Origin: Accumulibacter sp.
GTDB taxonomy: Bacteria > Pseudomonadota > Gammaproteobacteria > Burkholderiales > Rhodocyclaceae
Direction: 5' to 3'
Assembly (NCBI GenBank): GCA_016789495.1
Contig: JAEUOJ010000027.1
Coordinates: forward strand, 1-40,659
DNA length: 40,659 nt
The notes under the pieces were generated by a model. It searched no databases and was not told where the DNA came from. It worked only from the letters and a program-made list of their open reading frames with translations. Positions 7,552 through 16,255 of the stretch are shown piece by piece. Position 1 is the first letter of the stretch; each line of letters opens with the position of its first letter. The position numbers and the translations under genes are program-made.

Positions 7552-8361
7552 ATGCAAACCGCCACTTCCATTCAACTGCTCGAACCTCGCCGCTTGCGTG
7601 CCTTGCTCGGCGCGGTTGGCGATCGCTTCACCATCGAGACGATGGACGAATGCCCATCGACCAACAGCCTGCTGCTCGATCGTGCGCGGCGCGGCGCGGC
7701 GGTCGGCGGCACGCTGCTGGTCGCCGACCGGCAGACCGCCGGCCGTGGGCGTATGGGACGAAGCTGGAGCTCGTCGGCCGAGGGCAGTCTGACCTTTTCG
7801 CTGTCATGGCGGTTCACCGGACCACCGGCCCGACTCAGCGGCTTGTCGCTGGCGGTCGGTCTGGCCGTCGCCCGGGCGCTCGATGCCTGCGGTGCGCCGC
7901 GTATCGCCTTGAAATGGCCGAATGATATTCTGCTCGACGGAGGCAAGGTCGGTGGCATCCTGATCGAGCTCGAAGCCGTTGCCGACGGCATGCTGGCGGT
8001 GATCGGCATTGGTCTCAATCTGCAACTGCCGGACAATGGTGCCGAAGATTTCCTGCATCCGCCGGCGGCTCTGGCCCGAGAATCGTCGCCGGCACCGGAT
8101 CGGCATCAGGTGCTGGCGCAGGTGTTGCTGTCGCTGGCGGATATTCTCGACCGTTTCGCTGCCTCGGGATTTGCCGTGCTGCGTGACGATTGGCTGTCGC
8201 GACACGCCTGGCAGGATCGTCCGGTCCGACTGCTCAACGGCGGAGCGTTGGATCGACAGGGGATCTGTCTTGGCGCCGATGAGGATGGCGCTTTGTTGCT
8301 ACGGACGGCACAGGGTGTCGAGCGCTTTTTCTCCGGCGACGTGTCGCTGCGCATCAGATGA
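7552..8361 (+). CDS. birA: Biotin--[acetyl-CoA-carboxylase] ligase, short form without repressor domain
   Basis: Activates biotin to biotinyl-AMP and attaches it to the biotin carboxyl carrier protein. The 269-residue product holds the catalytic domain: PSTNSLLLDRAR (about 36-46), ADRQTAGRGRMGRSW (adenylate-binding loop, GRGRMG at 64-69), KWPNDILLDGGKVGGILIE (121-139) and GIGLNL, followed by the small C-terminal domain ending near the stop. The N-terminal winged helix of the E. coli bifunctional BirA is missing, so it should be an enzyme only and not the biotin-operon repressor. It overlaps coaX by four bases (ATGA), implying translational coupling. Confidence 0.93.
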   Translation: MQTATSIQLLEPRRLRALLGAVGDRFTIETMDECPSTNSLLLDRARRGAAVGGTLLVADRQTAGRGRMGRSWSSSAEGSLTFSLSWRFTGPPARLSGLSLAVGLAVARALDACGAPRIALKWPNDILLDGGKVGGILIELEAVADGMLAVIGIGLNLQLPDNGAEDFLHPPAALARESSPAPDRHQVLAQVLLSLADILDRFAASGFAVLRDDWLSRHAWQDRPVRLLNGGALDRQGICLGADEDGALLLRTAQGVERFFSGDVSLRIR

Positions 8362-9086
8362 TCATCGCCATCGATGCCGGAAACAGCCGGATTAAATGGG
8401 GTGTTCATGACGGTCGTCAATGGCTGGACCACGGTACGATGGCCACTGCCGACATCGCGTTTCTGAGTGAGGCGGCCGACGAATGGCCGGACAAGGCGCT
8501 GGTGGTGGTCTGCAATGTCGCCGGACGGACGGTCGCGGCACAAATCGAGTCATTGGTGCAGGCTTACGGCAAGCCAGTTTTTCTCTACGCAACCGCCGAA
8601 TCCTGCGGCGTACGTTCCAATTACGACAACCCGGTACAACTTGGCGCCGACCGCTGGGCAGCGCTCATTGGCGCTCGCGCCCGGCGCGCCGCGGCAACGC
8701 TGGTGGTTTGCGCCGGCACGGCGACCACCGTCGATCTGATGGGCGCCGACGGCGTGTTTCAGGGAGGATTGATCCTGCCCGGCTTCAATCTGATGCGTTC
8801 GGCGTTGGCGAGCAACACCGCGCAATTGCCACTTGCCGAAGGCGTTTTCCGTACCACCCCTTGCAATACGCTCGACGCCATCTTCACCGGTTGCCTGCAT
8901 GCCCAACTGGGCGCGATCGAACGGATGTTCGCGTTGCTGGCCGATCAGCCGGAGGCGCTATGCCTAGTTACCGGCGGTGGCGCAGAGACCTTGGTACGGC
9001 ATTTGCCAGTGCCCTGTCAGCGGGCCGACCACCTGATTCTCGACGGGCTGGTGCGCTACGCCGTCACGCTGCCGGCCATCGCTTGA
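8358..9086 (+). CDS. coaX: Type III pantothenate kinase
   Basis: Phosphorylates pantothenate, the first step of CoA synthesis. The 242-residue ASKHA-fold enzyme shows DAGNSRIKWG (phosphate-1 motif, 6-15), NPVQLGADRWAALIGA (the catalytic aspartate lies in GADRW), VCAGTATTVDLM (phosphate-2) and GLILPGFNLM. Length and motifs match CoaX and not CoaA or CoaW. It starts inside the birA stop codon. The birA-coaX pairing is common in betaproteobacteria, and the two enzymes share cofactor metabolism rather than a pathway. Confidence 0.95.
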   Translation: MIIAIDAGNSRIKWGVHDGRQWLDHGTMATADIAFLSEAADEWPDKALVVVCNVAGRTVAAQIESLVQAYGKPVFLYATAESCGVRSNYDNPVQLGADRWAALIGARARRAAATLVVCAGTATTVDLMGADGVFQGGLILPGFNLMRSALASNTAQLPLAEGVFRTTPCNTLDAIFTGCLHAQLGAIERMFALLADQPEALCLVTGGGAETLVRHLPVPCQRADHLILDGLVRYAVTLPAIA

Positions 9087-9110
9087 CATTTCGCTGACGG
9101 GAGTCTGCTC

Positions 9111-9515
9111 ATGCCTACTCACTTGCTGTCTACATTGCCCTCCTTTCTCGCTTATTTCGCGGCGGCCATCGCGTTGCTCAGCGTATTTTTGCTGATCTAC
9201 GTCAATATCACGCCATACCACGAGTTCGAACTGATTCGTTCCGGCAATTTGGCCGCGGCGATCAGCCTCGGCGGGGCGATTTTCGGTTTCGCCATGCCAG
9301 TGGCCAACGTCATCGCCCATAGCGACACCTTGCTGGATCTGGTGTTGTGGGGAGTGATCGCCGGCGTGATTCAGATGGCCACCTACCTGGTCAGCCGCCT
9401 GGCCTTGCCACAGCTCAACGCCGACATTCCTGCCGGCAAGATGTCGGCGGCGGCTTTTTTGGCGATACTGTCATTGAGCATCGGTTTGATCAACGCCGCC
9501 TGTATGACCTACTGA
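9111..9515 (+). CDS. DUF350 inner-membrane protein (YjfL-like)
   Basis: 134 residues, almost entirely hydrophobic, with about four membrane segments (near 10-30, 48-68, 78-96 and 110-130). ITPYHEFELIRSGNLAAAISLGGAIFGFAMPVANVI is split between the first loop and second helix; the E-L-I--GN-AAAI-L-GA--G motif defines DUF350 (the family of E. coli YjfL), which has no proven activity. It opens a four-gene run with an SPFH protein, a DUF4178 protein and a micropeptide. DUF350 genes recur beside DUF4178, SPFH, PspA-type and polyamine-synthase genes in envelope-stress contexts. The 24-base gap after coaX leaves room for a ribosome site (GACGGGAG) but not an obvious promoter. Confidence 0.85.
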   Translation: MPTHLLSTLPSFLAYFAAAIALLSVFLLIYVNITPYHEFELIRSGNLAAAISLGGAIFGFAMPVANVIAHSDTLLDLVLWGVIAGVIQMATYLVSRLALPQLNADIPAGKMSAAAFLAILSLSIGLINAACMTY

Positions 9516-9572
9516 GATTCTTTCCGGCGGTGTGTGTCCACCGCTTTTCTTTCCTGCTTTGCGGAGGTTGCC

Positions 9573-10595
9573 ATGGCTCTCATGGATTTCATCAAGAAGC
9601 AATTTATCGATGTCATTCACTGGACCGAGGACGGTGATGGCGTGCTCGCCATGCGTTACCCGATGCAGGATTTCGAAATCCAGTACGGTGCGCAACTCAC
9701 CGTGCGCGAATCGCAGATTGCTCTTTTTGTCAATGAAGGTCAGATCGCCGACGCTTTCGGACCCGGTCTGTACAAGCTGACCACCCGGACCCTGCCGTTG
9801 CTGACCAACCTGAAGAACTGGGACAAGCTATTCGAATCGCCTTTCAAATCGGACGTCTATTTCTTTTCGACTCGACTGCAACTCGATTGCAAATGGGGTA
9901 CGCCGAATCCGATCTCGATCCGCGACAAGGAATTCGGCATGGTGCGCATGCGGGCCTTCGGGATCTATTCGTACAAAATTGCCGATGTGCGCCAATTTCA
10001 CCGCGAAATCTCCGGCACCCGCGAGCGCTATACCGTCGCCGACCTCGACGGCCAACTGCGCAACCTGGTGATCGGATCGATGACCGACCTGTTCGGCGAA
10101 TCCGACGTGTCGTTCATCGACATGGCCGCCAATCAGGACGAGCTCGGTCGGACGATGAAAGAAAAACTGACTCCGATATTCGAGCGCTACGGTCTGTTGC
10201 TCGACGGCTTCGTGGTCCAGAACGTCTCGTTGCCCGAGGAACTGCAAAAGGTGCTCGATGCCCGGATCGGCATGAACATCATCGGCGATATGGGACGCTA
10301 TACCCAGTATCAGGTGGCGAACAGCATCCCTCTGGCGGCTCAGAACGAAGGGGGAATCGCCGGCCTCGGCGCCGGTCTGGGGGCTGGTCTCGGCATCGGT
10401 CAGTCGATGACCGCGGCGATCACCCAGTCGTTGCCGACCACCGCCCCGCCACCCGCGCCGACGGCCAGCGCCACCGACCGCGCCGATGAGGTGGTGGCCA
10501 CCCTCGAACGCTTGCATGGGCTGGTTGGCAAAGGCATCCTCTCGCAAGCGGAATTCGACGCCAAGAAAGCCGAATTGCTCGCCAAACTGAGCTGA
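9573..10595 (+). CDS. SPFH/band-7 domain protein with C-terminal SHOCT domain
   Basis: 340 residues. The body (about 20-250) is an SPFH-type domain of the virion-core-protein-like/YdjI group: AQLTVRESQIALFVNEGQI, FGPGLYKLTTRTLPLL and RDKEFGMVRMRAFGIYSYKI are typical. A glycine-rich hinge (GGIAGLGAGLGAGLGIG, near 272) and a Pro/Ala linker lead to a SHOCT motif at the end (ERLHGLVGKGILSQAEFDAKK). There is no transmembrane segment, so membrane contact would be peripheral, perhaps through the neighbouring DUF350 protein. The ATG at 9573 follows GCGGAGG at 9561-9567. SHOCT domains usually sit in oligomerising or membrane-bound proteins. A scaffold in the envelope is the likely but unproven role. 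Confidence 0.88.
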   Translation: MALMDFIKKQFIDVIHWTEDGDGVLAMRYPMQDFEIQYGAQLTVRESQIALFVNEGQIADAFGPGLYKLTTRTLPLLTNLKNWDKLFESPFKSDVYFFSTRLQLDCKWGTPNPISIRDKEFGMVRMRAFGIYSYKIADVRQFHREISGTRERYTVADLDGQLRNLVIGSMTDLFGESDVSFIDMAANQDELGRTMKEKLTPIFERYGLLLDGFVVQNVSLPEELQKVLDARIGMNIIGDMGRYTQYQVANSIPLAAQNEGGIAGLGAGLGAGLGIGQSMTAAITQSLPTTAPPPAPTASATDRADEVVATLERLHGLVGKGILSQAEFDAKKAELLAKLS

Positions 10596-10634
10596 CCGAC
10601 AGTCCTTTAGCCACTCGACCTTCGCTGTCGTCAG

Positions 10635-12530
10635 ATGAAACAGGCCCATTGTCCATCCTGCGGGGCGCCGGTGGTTTTTCGCTCGGCGACCTCGCTCTAT
10701 GTGGTCTGCGAGTTCTGCCGCAGCACCCTGCTGCGCAGCGGCGAGGAAATGCGAAATCTCGGCCGAATGGCCGATCTGCTCGATGATGTGACGCAGTTGC
10801 AGATCGGCAGCGAAGGGGTTTTCCGCGATCGCCATTTCGCGATCATCGGCCGCATTCAACTGCAGTACGACGCCGGGATTTGGAACGAGTGGCATCTGCT
10901 TTTCGACGATGGCCGTTCGGCCTGGTTGTCGGAGGCCGCTGGCGAATACATTGTCAGCGGACAGGTGAACGTCAATCAGCCGCTGCCTGCCTTCGAGACC
11001 TTGCGGCCGGAAATGCCGGTCACCCTCGACGGACGCGTCTTCCGGGTGACCGATCTGAAAACCGCGCGTTGCATCGCCGGACAAGGCGAACTGCCGTTCA
11101 AGGTCGACGCGGGTTACGATGTCGATACCGCCGATCTGCGCAGCGCCGACCGCTTCGTCACTCTCGACTACAGCGAAACACCGCCGCTGGTTTTCGTCGG
11201 TCATCCGGTCACATTCGCCGATTTGCGACTCGCCAATCTGCGGCCGACGGAGGCGCTCGGCGCCAGTCAGCCGTCAACAACGGCGCGGGCGTTCAATTGT
11301 CCGCACTGCGCGGCGCCATTGCAACTGCACAGCGCCGCCATCCAGACCGTCGCCTGTGACAGTTGTGGCTCGCTGATCGGCGTCGAGAACGAAAACTTTC
11401 GTCTCCTGCAACACGCGCAACAGGCTTTACGGGTCATACCCTGGCTGCCGCTGGGCAGTCGGGGAACGATCGAAGGCATCGCCTGGGAAGTGATCGGCTT
11501 CATGCAGCGTCAGCCGCCCGAGGAGAATGCGGCATGGTCCGAATACCTGTTGTTCAACCCCAGCGACGGTTTCGCCTGGCTGATCGAAGAGCAGGGACAT
11601 TGGAATTTTGCCCGCGCGATGGCTAAACCACCCTCGGTGGGTCAGCAGCAGAGCGAGTTCACTCGTGATGGCGAAAAATTCAAACGTTTCAGTTCCGGTC
11701 AGGCAACCGTCAGCTATGTCGTTGGCCAATTTTATTGGCGAGTGGCTGTCGATGACGTCTGTCGGGTCGATGAGTACGTCTGTCCACCGCGACTGCTGGT
11801 TCGTGAGGTTTCCGCCACCGAAACCCATTGGTCGGAAGCCGAATATCTCCAGCCGGAAGCGGTCGCCGCGGCGTTTGGGGTGACCATCCAACCCCCCGTA
11901 CGCCGCGGCGTCTATGCCAATCAACCCAACCCGCTCGTCAACGGTCGACAGCGTATCTGCCATTTTTTCTGGATATTGGTCGGTGTGGCCACCTTGTTGC
12001 AACTGCTGTTTTTGTTTACCTTCGCCGCGCAGTCGGTGTTGAAAAAATCGCTGGTCATCTCGGCGGCCAATCCGGAAAGCAGTTGGACCAGCCCCGAATT
12101 CGTCCTCAAAAGCCGTGCCCGTTCCCTGTTGGTCAGTCACCATACCGACCTGCGCAACAACTGGCTGTCATTGACCACGCTGCTGGTCGAAAAAAATACC
12201 GGTCAATCGTATGTCGGCAACCAGGAATTGGGCCGCTATGAGGGCGTGGACGATGGGGAGTTCTGGATTGAGGGACAGCGATCCGAGCAAATGGTTTTCC
12301 AGTCCGTACCCCCAGGAACGTATCAATTGGTTGTTGAATACGAACTCGGCAAGGAAAATTCCCAGTCGGTAGTCGACGTCGTTGAACTCGAACGCAACCC
12401 GATGGGCTGGTCAAACTACCTGTTGCTGCTAGTTTTCTTGGCCTGTTTTCCGCTGTTCGCGCTTTGGCGGCAAAAGGCTTTCGAGTCGCGGCGTTGGTCC
12501 GCCAGCAGTCTGGACCGGGCAGGCAACTGA
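10635..12530 (+). CDS. DUF4178-domain protein with two zinc ribbons and two membrane segments
   Basis: 631 residues. Two rubredoxin-like zinc ribbons are clear: CPSCGAP plus CEFC (6-28) and CPHCAAP plus CDSCGS (about 222-245). Each is followed by a DUF4178 unit, the first with GIWNEWHLLFDDGRSAWLSE and the second with AWSEYLLFNPSDGFAWLIEE. The C-terminal third has two membrane helices (about 441-463 and 594-612) around an extracytoplasmic domain of beta character. The organisation suggests a membrane-anchored cytoplasmic sensor/adaptor. No enzyme motif is seen. It lies 39 bases after the SPFH gene and directly touches the next small gene. DUF4178 is a recurrent companion of DUF350 and polyamine-synthase genes; its function is unknown. 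Confidence 0.85.
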   Translation: MKQAHCPSCGAPVVFRSATSLYVVCEFCRSTLLRSGEEMRNLGRMADLLDDVTQLQIGSEGVFRDRHFAIIGRIQLQYDAGIWNEWHLLFDDGRSAWLSEAAGEYIVSGQVNVNQPLPAFETLRPEMPVTLDGRVFRVTDLKTARCIAGQGELPFKVDAGYDVDTADLRSADRFVTLDYSETPPLVFVGHPVTFADLRLANLRPTEALGASQPSTTARAFNCPHCAAPLQLHSAAIQTVACDSCGSLIGVENENFRLLQHAQQALRVIPWLPLGSRGTIEGIAWEVIGFMQRQPPEENAAWSEYLLFNPSDGFAWLIEEQGHWNFARAMAKPPSVGQQQSEFTRDGEKFKRFSSGQATVSYVVGQFYWRVAVDDVCRVDEYVCPPRLLVREVSATETHWSEAEYLQPEAVAAAFGVTIQPPVRRGVYANQPNPLVNGRQRICHFFWILVGVATLLQLLFLFTFAAQSVLKKSLVISAANPESSWTSPEFVLKSRARSLLVSHHTDLRNNWLSLTTLLVEKNTGQSYVGNQELGRYEGVDDGEFWIEGQRSEQMVFQSVPPGTYQLVVEYELGKENSQSVVDVVELERNPMGWSNYLLLLVFLACFPLFALWRQKAFESRRWSASSLDRAGN

Positions 12531-12677
12531 ATGGTCAGAGGATTTCAGATCGTCGGGGTCCTGGCCGTGCTGTTTTTCGCTCACGCGCAATACCAGGGCT
12601 GGAGTCTGTTCGATCGCGAGGCCGGCAGCCAAGTGGCACAGCATTCCGGCAGTTCCGGCCGCATCAGTCACAAATAG
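12531..12677 (+). CDS. 48-residue single-pass membrane peptide
   Basis: The ATG follows the DUF4178 stop without any gap (TGAATG), so translation is very likely coupled. MVRGFQIVGVLAVLFFAHAQ gives one positively charged N-terminus and a membrane helix of about 15 residues; the remainder (YQGWSLFDREAG, then Ser/Gly-rich) should be outside or at the surface. It is too short for routine gene callers. I believe similar tiny genes with a YQG-x-S-F/LFD pattern follow DUF4178 genes elsewhere, which would support it as a real subunit, but I could not check this. The polyamine aminopropyltransferase that often completes such operons is absent; the next gene is on the other strand. Confidence 0.65.
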   Translation: MVRGFQIVGVLAVLFFAHAQYQGWSLFDREAGSQVAQHSGSSGRISHK

Positions 12678-12779
12678 CTGACAGTGTGCGGCAATCGACA
12701 GTCGTTTCGCAAAGCAGCTGATAGACCATCTTGAGAATGTGGTACGACGCAAGCCGCCCCTTGCCGGACGGCGTGCCGA

Positions 12780-13952
12780 TCATCGCCGGTAGCGCGCCAT
12801 TCTTGGTCTCGCCGGATCAAGAGGCTGCTCGCCGATAGCGGTTGACTTTGACAGAGTGGAATTGGCCTGCCGTGGCGCAAGCGAAAACGGTCTTTCGACC
12901 AGCAAAAAAAGCAGCGTAGTCGGAAGCAATGTGACGGCGAACATCAGCGGCATCAAACCCCAGAATAACCCTGGACCGTAGCTGGTAACAGGCAATACCG
13001 CCTTCAGCACCATGAAACCAGCCTTCAGGGCTAGGCCGTGCAACAGGTAATAGGAATAGCTCATGTTTCCCAGCCAGCGCAACGGAGTCCAGGAAAGCGA
13101 GCGCGCCAGCCCACTCGACGGATGACGAAAGCAGCTCAGGCAAACCGTGAAGTAAGCCATGAACAGTACGCCGACTTTAGTGGTGGCTCCCGCCGAACCC
13201 GACAGCGGCAGCAGCATGCACAGCAGTCCGACGGCCAGTCCCAACAAGCCGAAAAAACGGTGTGGCGAGGGGATGCCCGGGATGTTCATCGCTTCGTAGA
13301 CCAGGATGCCGGCAATGAACATGATCAGCCGGACAGGTCCGCCATTGACGGCACAGTAGAGTGCCGTGGCCAACGCCACAGTCAGGAAAAAGATGCTGCG
13401 CCACAATGGCGTGCGCTCACGTAAACCTAGCAACCCGATCACCACCGGCAGCATCAGGTAATAGAACATTTCGTAGCTCAATGACCAGGCGACGGTAATC
13501 ATCGGCTCGATCGGAAACAAGCCCGGTAACAGAAGGAAATTCTGCATCAGGTAAATGAACGCCTCGCTGAACTTCGCTGGTATCTTGCTTTCGACAGGAA
13601 AAAAATAGGAGAGCAGAAGGTAAATCACAAAAACGACCGTGAATGCCGGGTAGAGCCGTTCGACACGCCGCGACATGAAACGCAGGAAGGGCTGATGACG
13701 AGAAATCAGCGAGCTGTAGATCAGGTAACCGCTAAGCACGAAAAACACGTCCACGCCGGTGTTGCCTATCGAATGCAATGCTTGCGTGAAAGCAGAAAAA
13801 TGGCTGTTCTTCTCCAGCCATGGGGTCATCAGGGTCACAAAATGGACGATGAAAACCAAGAAAACGGCGAAACCACGCAGACCTTCCATCGGCCTGACGT
13901 TGGCGGCCGCACCGCCTCGTGACAATTCAAACTGTTGGCTTAACCAATTCAA
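12780..13952 (-). CDS. Acyltransferase family 3 (membrane O-acyltransferase)
   Basis: A 390-residue multi-span protein with about ten hydrophobic helices. The N-terminal signature R-x-MEGLRGFAVFLVFIVHF contains the catalytic-type histidine (H37); GNTGVDVFFVLSGYLIY and FMSRRVERLYPAF (the R-x-x-R-L-x-P motif) follow, and AWSLSYEMFYYLMLP and GNMSYSYYLLHG come later. These are the family's defining blocks (OafA/NodX/WecH-type). Such enzymes transfer acetyl or other acyl groups onto surface polysaccharides, lipopolysaccharide or peptidoglycan; the acceptor cannot be told here. There is no sugar-synthesis gene next to it. It converges on the DUF4178 operon, with 102 bases between the stops. Confidence 0.9.
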   Translation of the reverse strand: MNWLSQQFELSRGGAAANVRPMEGLRGFAVFLVFIVHFVTLMTPWLEKNSHFSAFTQALHSIGNTGVDVFFVLSGYLIYSSLISRHQPFLRFMSRRVERLYPAFTVVFVIYLLLSYFFPVESKIPAKFSEAFIYLMQNFLLLPGLFPIEPMITVAWSLSYEMFYYLMLPVVIGLLGLRERTPLWRSIFFLTVALATALYCAVNGGPVRLIMFIAGILVYEAMNIPGIPSPHRFFGLLGLAVGLLCMLLPLSGSAGATTKVGVLFMAYFTVCLSCFRHPSSGLARSLSWTPLRWLGNMSYSYYLLHGLALKAGFMVLKAVLPVTSYGPGLFWGLMPLMFAVTLLPTTLLFLLVERPFSLAPRQANSTLSKSTAIGEQPLDPARPRMARYRR

Positions 13953-14308
13953 AGTAAGCTCCTGACGGTCGAACCCGTTGCCGATTTTCTTTGGTATGCG
14001 GTAATGCGAGCGGACTAGGCGGACAATTCTTGTTGGGAATCAAAATTGATCACGCAAAAAAACAGCCAATGACTCAGCAGCTATTGTCCGTCCTCATGCC
14101 GCGTCATTTCGTGAAAGAGGTCACATTTTAGTCAGACCGATGTTGGCTTGAGCAATCCAGACGGTCTGTCAGGCGGCGTACGACCAATTTATTGAAAATG
14201 GCGGACCAGGAAAAAAGATCGAGCCGTTCTATTTGCCGCGTTTGACCGCCCTGCCTGATTTCGACAATTGCTAGTGCAGGCAACCCGGCCAGTGATGCGA
14301 ATCAGGAA
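13953..14308. other. Intergenic region between two minus-strand genes, no gene seen
   Basis: 356 bases without a credible ORF or RNA. It is less GC-rich than the flanking genes, with an A-run (CGCAAAAAAACAG near 14054), and presumably carries the promoter of the acyltransferase gene and the 3' end of the PaiB-type gene. CGGGCCGGG at 14320-14331 lies inside the latter. No terminator stem with a T tract was recognised. Confidence 0.4.
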
Positions 14309-14977
14309 TCAGCGCTTTGCCGGGCCGGGATGACAACGCGCAGTGTTGGCGCCCTCGACCAAGGCTGCCATTTCCATTGCGTCAGAGGTTGTTCCGCCAG
14401 CGCGCAAGCCTCGAACAACACCAGCCTGATTGTGAAAGGGCTGATTCTGACTGGTCTTCCACTTCCCGAACAGACGGGTGATAACGATCTCGATACCCAC
14501 CACGGCACTCATCAAATTTTCCGTGAAGTCGACAGGTGCATCGTCAAGCCGCCATGGATCGGCAAACCCGGCTTCGTTGTGCGCCGTGAGTTCATCAAGG
14601 TGGGCACGTAACCAAGTGCGGTCATCGACGACACGGAGCGTGCCATAGGCATGAACAACAGCATAGTTCCAGGTGGGCACCACCTTTCCGGTTTCCATTT
14701 TGCTGGGATACCAGGATGGTGTCACGTAGGCCTCCGGACCGTGGAAGATGGCCAAGGCTTCGACATCGTCGGTGATGTCGTTCCAGATGGGGTTGGCACG
14801 GGCGACATGACCGCGCAACGTGCCGAATGGAATGGGCTCCAGGGACAGATGCAGCGGAATGTGATTGGCGTTTAGCCCACTCGACGAGAGGGTGACCACA
14901 GTGGAAAGCGGACGGGCACTCATCAGCCGATGCATCACATCGACTCTCGGTTCGGCAAAGTGCTTGGAGATGTACAT
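14309..14977 (-). CDS. PaiB-type FMN-binding negative transcriptional regulator
   Basis: 222 residues. The start MYISKHFAEPRVDVMHRLM, then ARPLSTVVTLSSSGLNANHIPLHL, is the PaiB family signature; ARANPIWND, EAYVTPSWYPSK and VPTWNYAVVHAYG are further conserved blocks of this split-barrel FMN-binding fold, and KTSQNQPFHNQAGVV stands near the C-terminus. In Bacillus, PaiB represses sporulation and protease genes; in proteobacteria the role is unclear, and a flavin-dependent enzyme is as possible as a regulator. It lies 39 bases after the HD-GYP gene on the same strand and may share its transcript. Confidence 0.87.
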   Translation of the reverse strand: MYISKHFAEPRVDVMHRLMSARPLSTVVTLSSSGLNANHIPLHLSLEPIPFGTLRGHVARANPIWNDITDDVEALAIFHGPEAYVTPSWYPSKMETGKVVPTWNYAVVHAYGTLRVVDDRTWLRAHLDELTAHNEAGFADPWRLDDAPVDFTENLMSAVVGIEIVITRLFGKWKTSQNQPFHNQAGVVRGLRAGGTTSDAMEMAALVEGANTARCHPGPAKR

Positions 14978-15016
14978 GGCTAGGCGTTCGGACGAACTGT
15001 CTATCTCATCATACCT

Positions 15017-16255
15017 TCAGCGTCTCGGGTCCGGCAAGCCCGACCAAATTTCGTTGAGATCCGGAATGCCCCATTTCTCCGGGTCTTCACGCGATACGAT
15101 CCGCAGCGAACGGCCGGGTTGGCCGATGTGAATGATTTCCGGAAGGATACGGGTATTCGACCGAGTCGAGAAAAATACCTTGACTTGTGGCTGCAACAGC
15201 GATTTGTCGCCTTGCTCGACGACCACCCCGAGCCGACCGCAACTCAGCAGCACCAGCGAACCGATCGGGTAGATGCCGATACTTTTGACAAAGGCTTGGA
15301 ATACTCGATTGTCGAAATGTCCCTTGCTCCATTCGGCCATCCTGCTCAACGACTCGGCGGGGTCCCAGCCCGACTTGTACGGCCGGTTGGAGGTGATCGC
15401 GTCGTAAACGTCGCAGACGGCGCCCATTTTGGCGAACAAACTGATTTGCTCATCGCACAATTGGTCCGGATAGCCACTGCCGTCGATTTTTTCATGATGA
15501 TGCAGCACGACATCAAGTGCGATGTCATTGACACCATTTCCATCGAGCAGCATTTGATGGCCTGCCGATGGATGGGTCTTGATGATGGCGAATTCGCTGT
15601 CGGTCAATTTGCCGGGTTTGTTGAGAATTTCCAACGGAATGGCTGCCTTGCCCAGGTCGTGCAGCAGACCGGCGACTCCGGCCGAGTGGCATTGCGTCTC
15701 GTCCAGGCCGAGTTGCCGCGCCAAAGCGAGCATCAGCGCACAGACTGCAACCGAGTGCATGAACGTGTAATCGTCGGCGGTTTTCAGGCGCGCCAGACTG
15801 ATCAGCGCGCCGGGGTTGCGGATCACCGAATTGGAAATTTCCTCAACCAGCTTTTGCGCGTTGTCGGCGTTCACCGCTTGCCCCATCCGGGCTTCCTCGA
15901 ACAGCGAATTGACCGCCTGCCGTGACTTGCCAAGAATTTTCGCGGCACGCGAGAATTCAGCATCGCTGCTTACACGAGCGAGCACGTGCTTTTTGCTGAC
16001 CGTGCTCGCCATTTCGCTGTCGATTTCGGCTTCATTACGCGCCAGCGAAACGACATTTTCGTGGCTTGCCAGGTCGAAGCCTTGGTCGCAGTCTATCCAC
16101 ACTTCCTTGATCTTGCTGGCGAGCAATGCCTCAAGATCGGCGGGATTATCGAGCAGGAACGCATTGCGCCAGAACGGGTGGTCGAGCCACGAACCACAAA
16201 ATTCCTTGATATACATTCCCAAGCGGAGTTGCTGGACAGAGATTCGTTTGAGCAT
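15017..16255 (-). CDS. HD-GYP domain c-di-GMP phosphodiesterase with N-terminal DUF3391
   Basis: 412 residues. The N-terminal DUF3391 (about 1-125) begins KRISVQQLRLGMYIKEF, the usual opening. The HD-GYP domain (about 145-340) has H167 in YTFMHSVAV, the HD pair in GLLHDLGK (H199, D200), KTHP (H228), HHHEKIDGSGYP (252-263) and FAKMGAVCDVYDAITSNRPYK. All metal ligands and the GYP triad are present, so it should hydrolyse c-di-GMP to pGpG/GMP. It is cytosolic, with no receiver or membrane segment; DUF3391 may sense a partner. No Shine-Dalgarno is visible before the ATG at 16255, which is unusual. It may affect pilus-based movement governed by the chp genes elsewhere in the window; this is inference. 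Confidence 0.93.
   Translation of the reverse strand: MLKRISVQQLRLGMYIKEFCGSWLDHPFWRNAFLLDNPADLEALLASKIKEVWIDCDQGFDLASHENVVSLARNEAEIDSEMASTVSKKHVLARVSSDAEFSRAAKILGKSRQAVNSLFEEARMGQAVNADNAQKLVEEISNSVIRNPGALISLARLKTADDYTFMHSVAVCALMLALARQLGLDETQCHSAGVAGLLHDLGKAAIPLEILNKPGKLTDSEFAIIKTHPSAGHQMLLDGNGVNDIALDVVLHHHEKIDGSGYPDQLCDEQISLFAKMGAVCDVYDAITSNRPYKSGWDPAESLSRMAEWSKGHFDNRVFQAFVKSIGIYPIGSLVLLSCGRLGVVVEQGDKSLLQPQVKVFFSTRSNTRILPEIIHIGQPGRSLRIVSREDPEKWGIPDLNEIWSGLPDPRR

Noticed and set aside
9828-11204. 458-codon minus-strand frame opposite the SPFH and DUF4178 genes
   Set aside because: Spans the junction of two real plus-strand genes and has no recognisable motif; antisense shadow.
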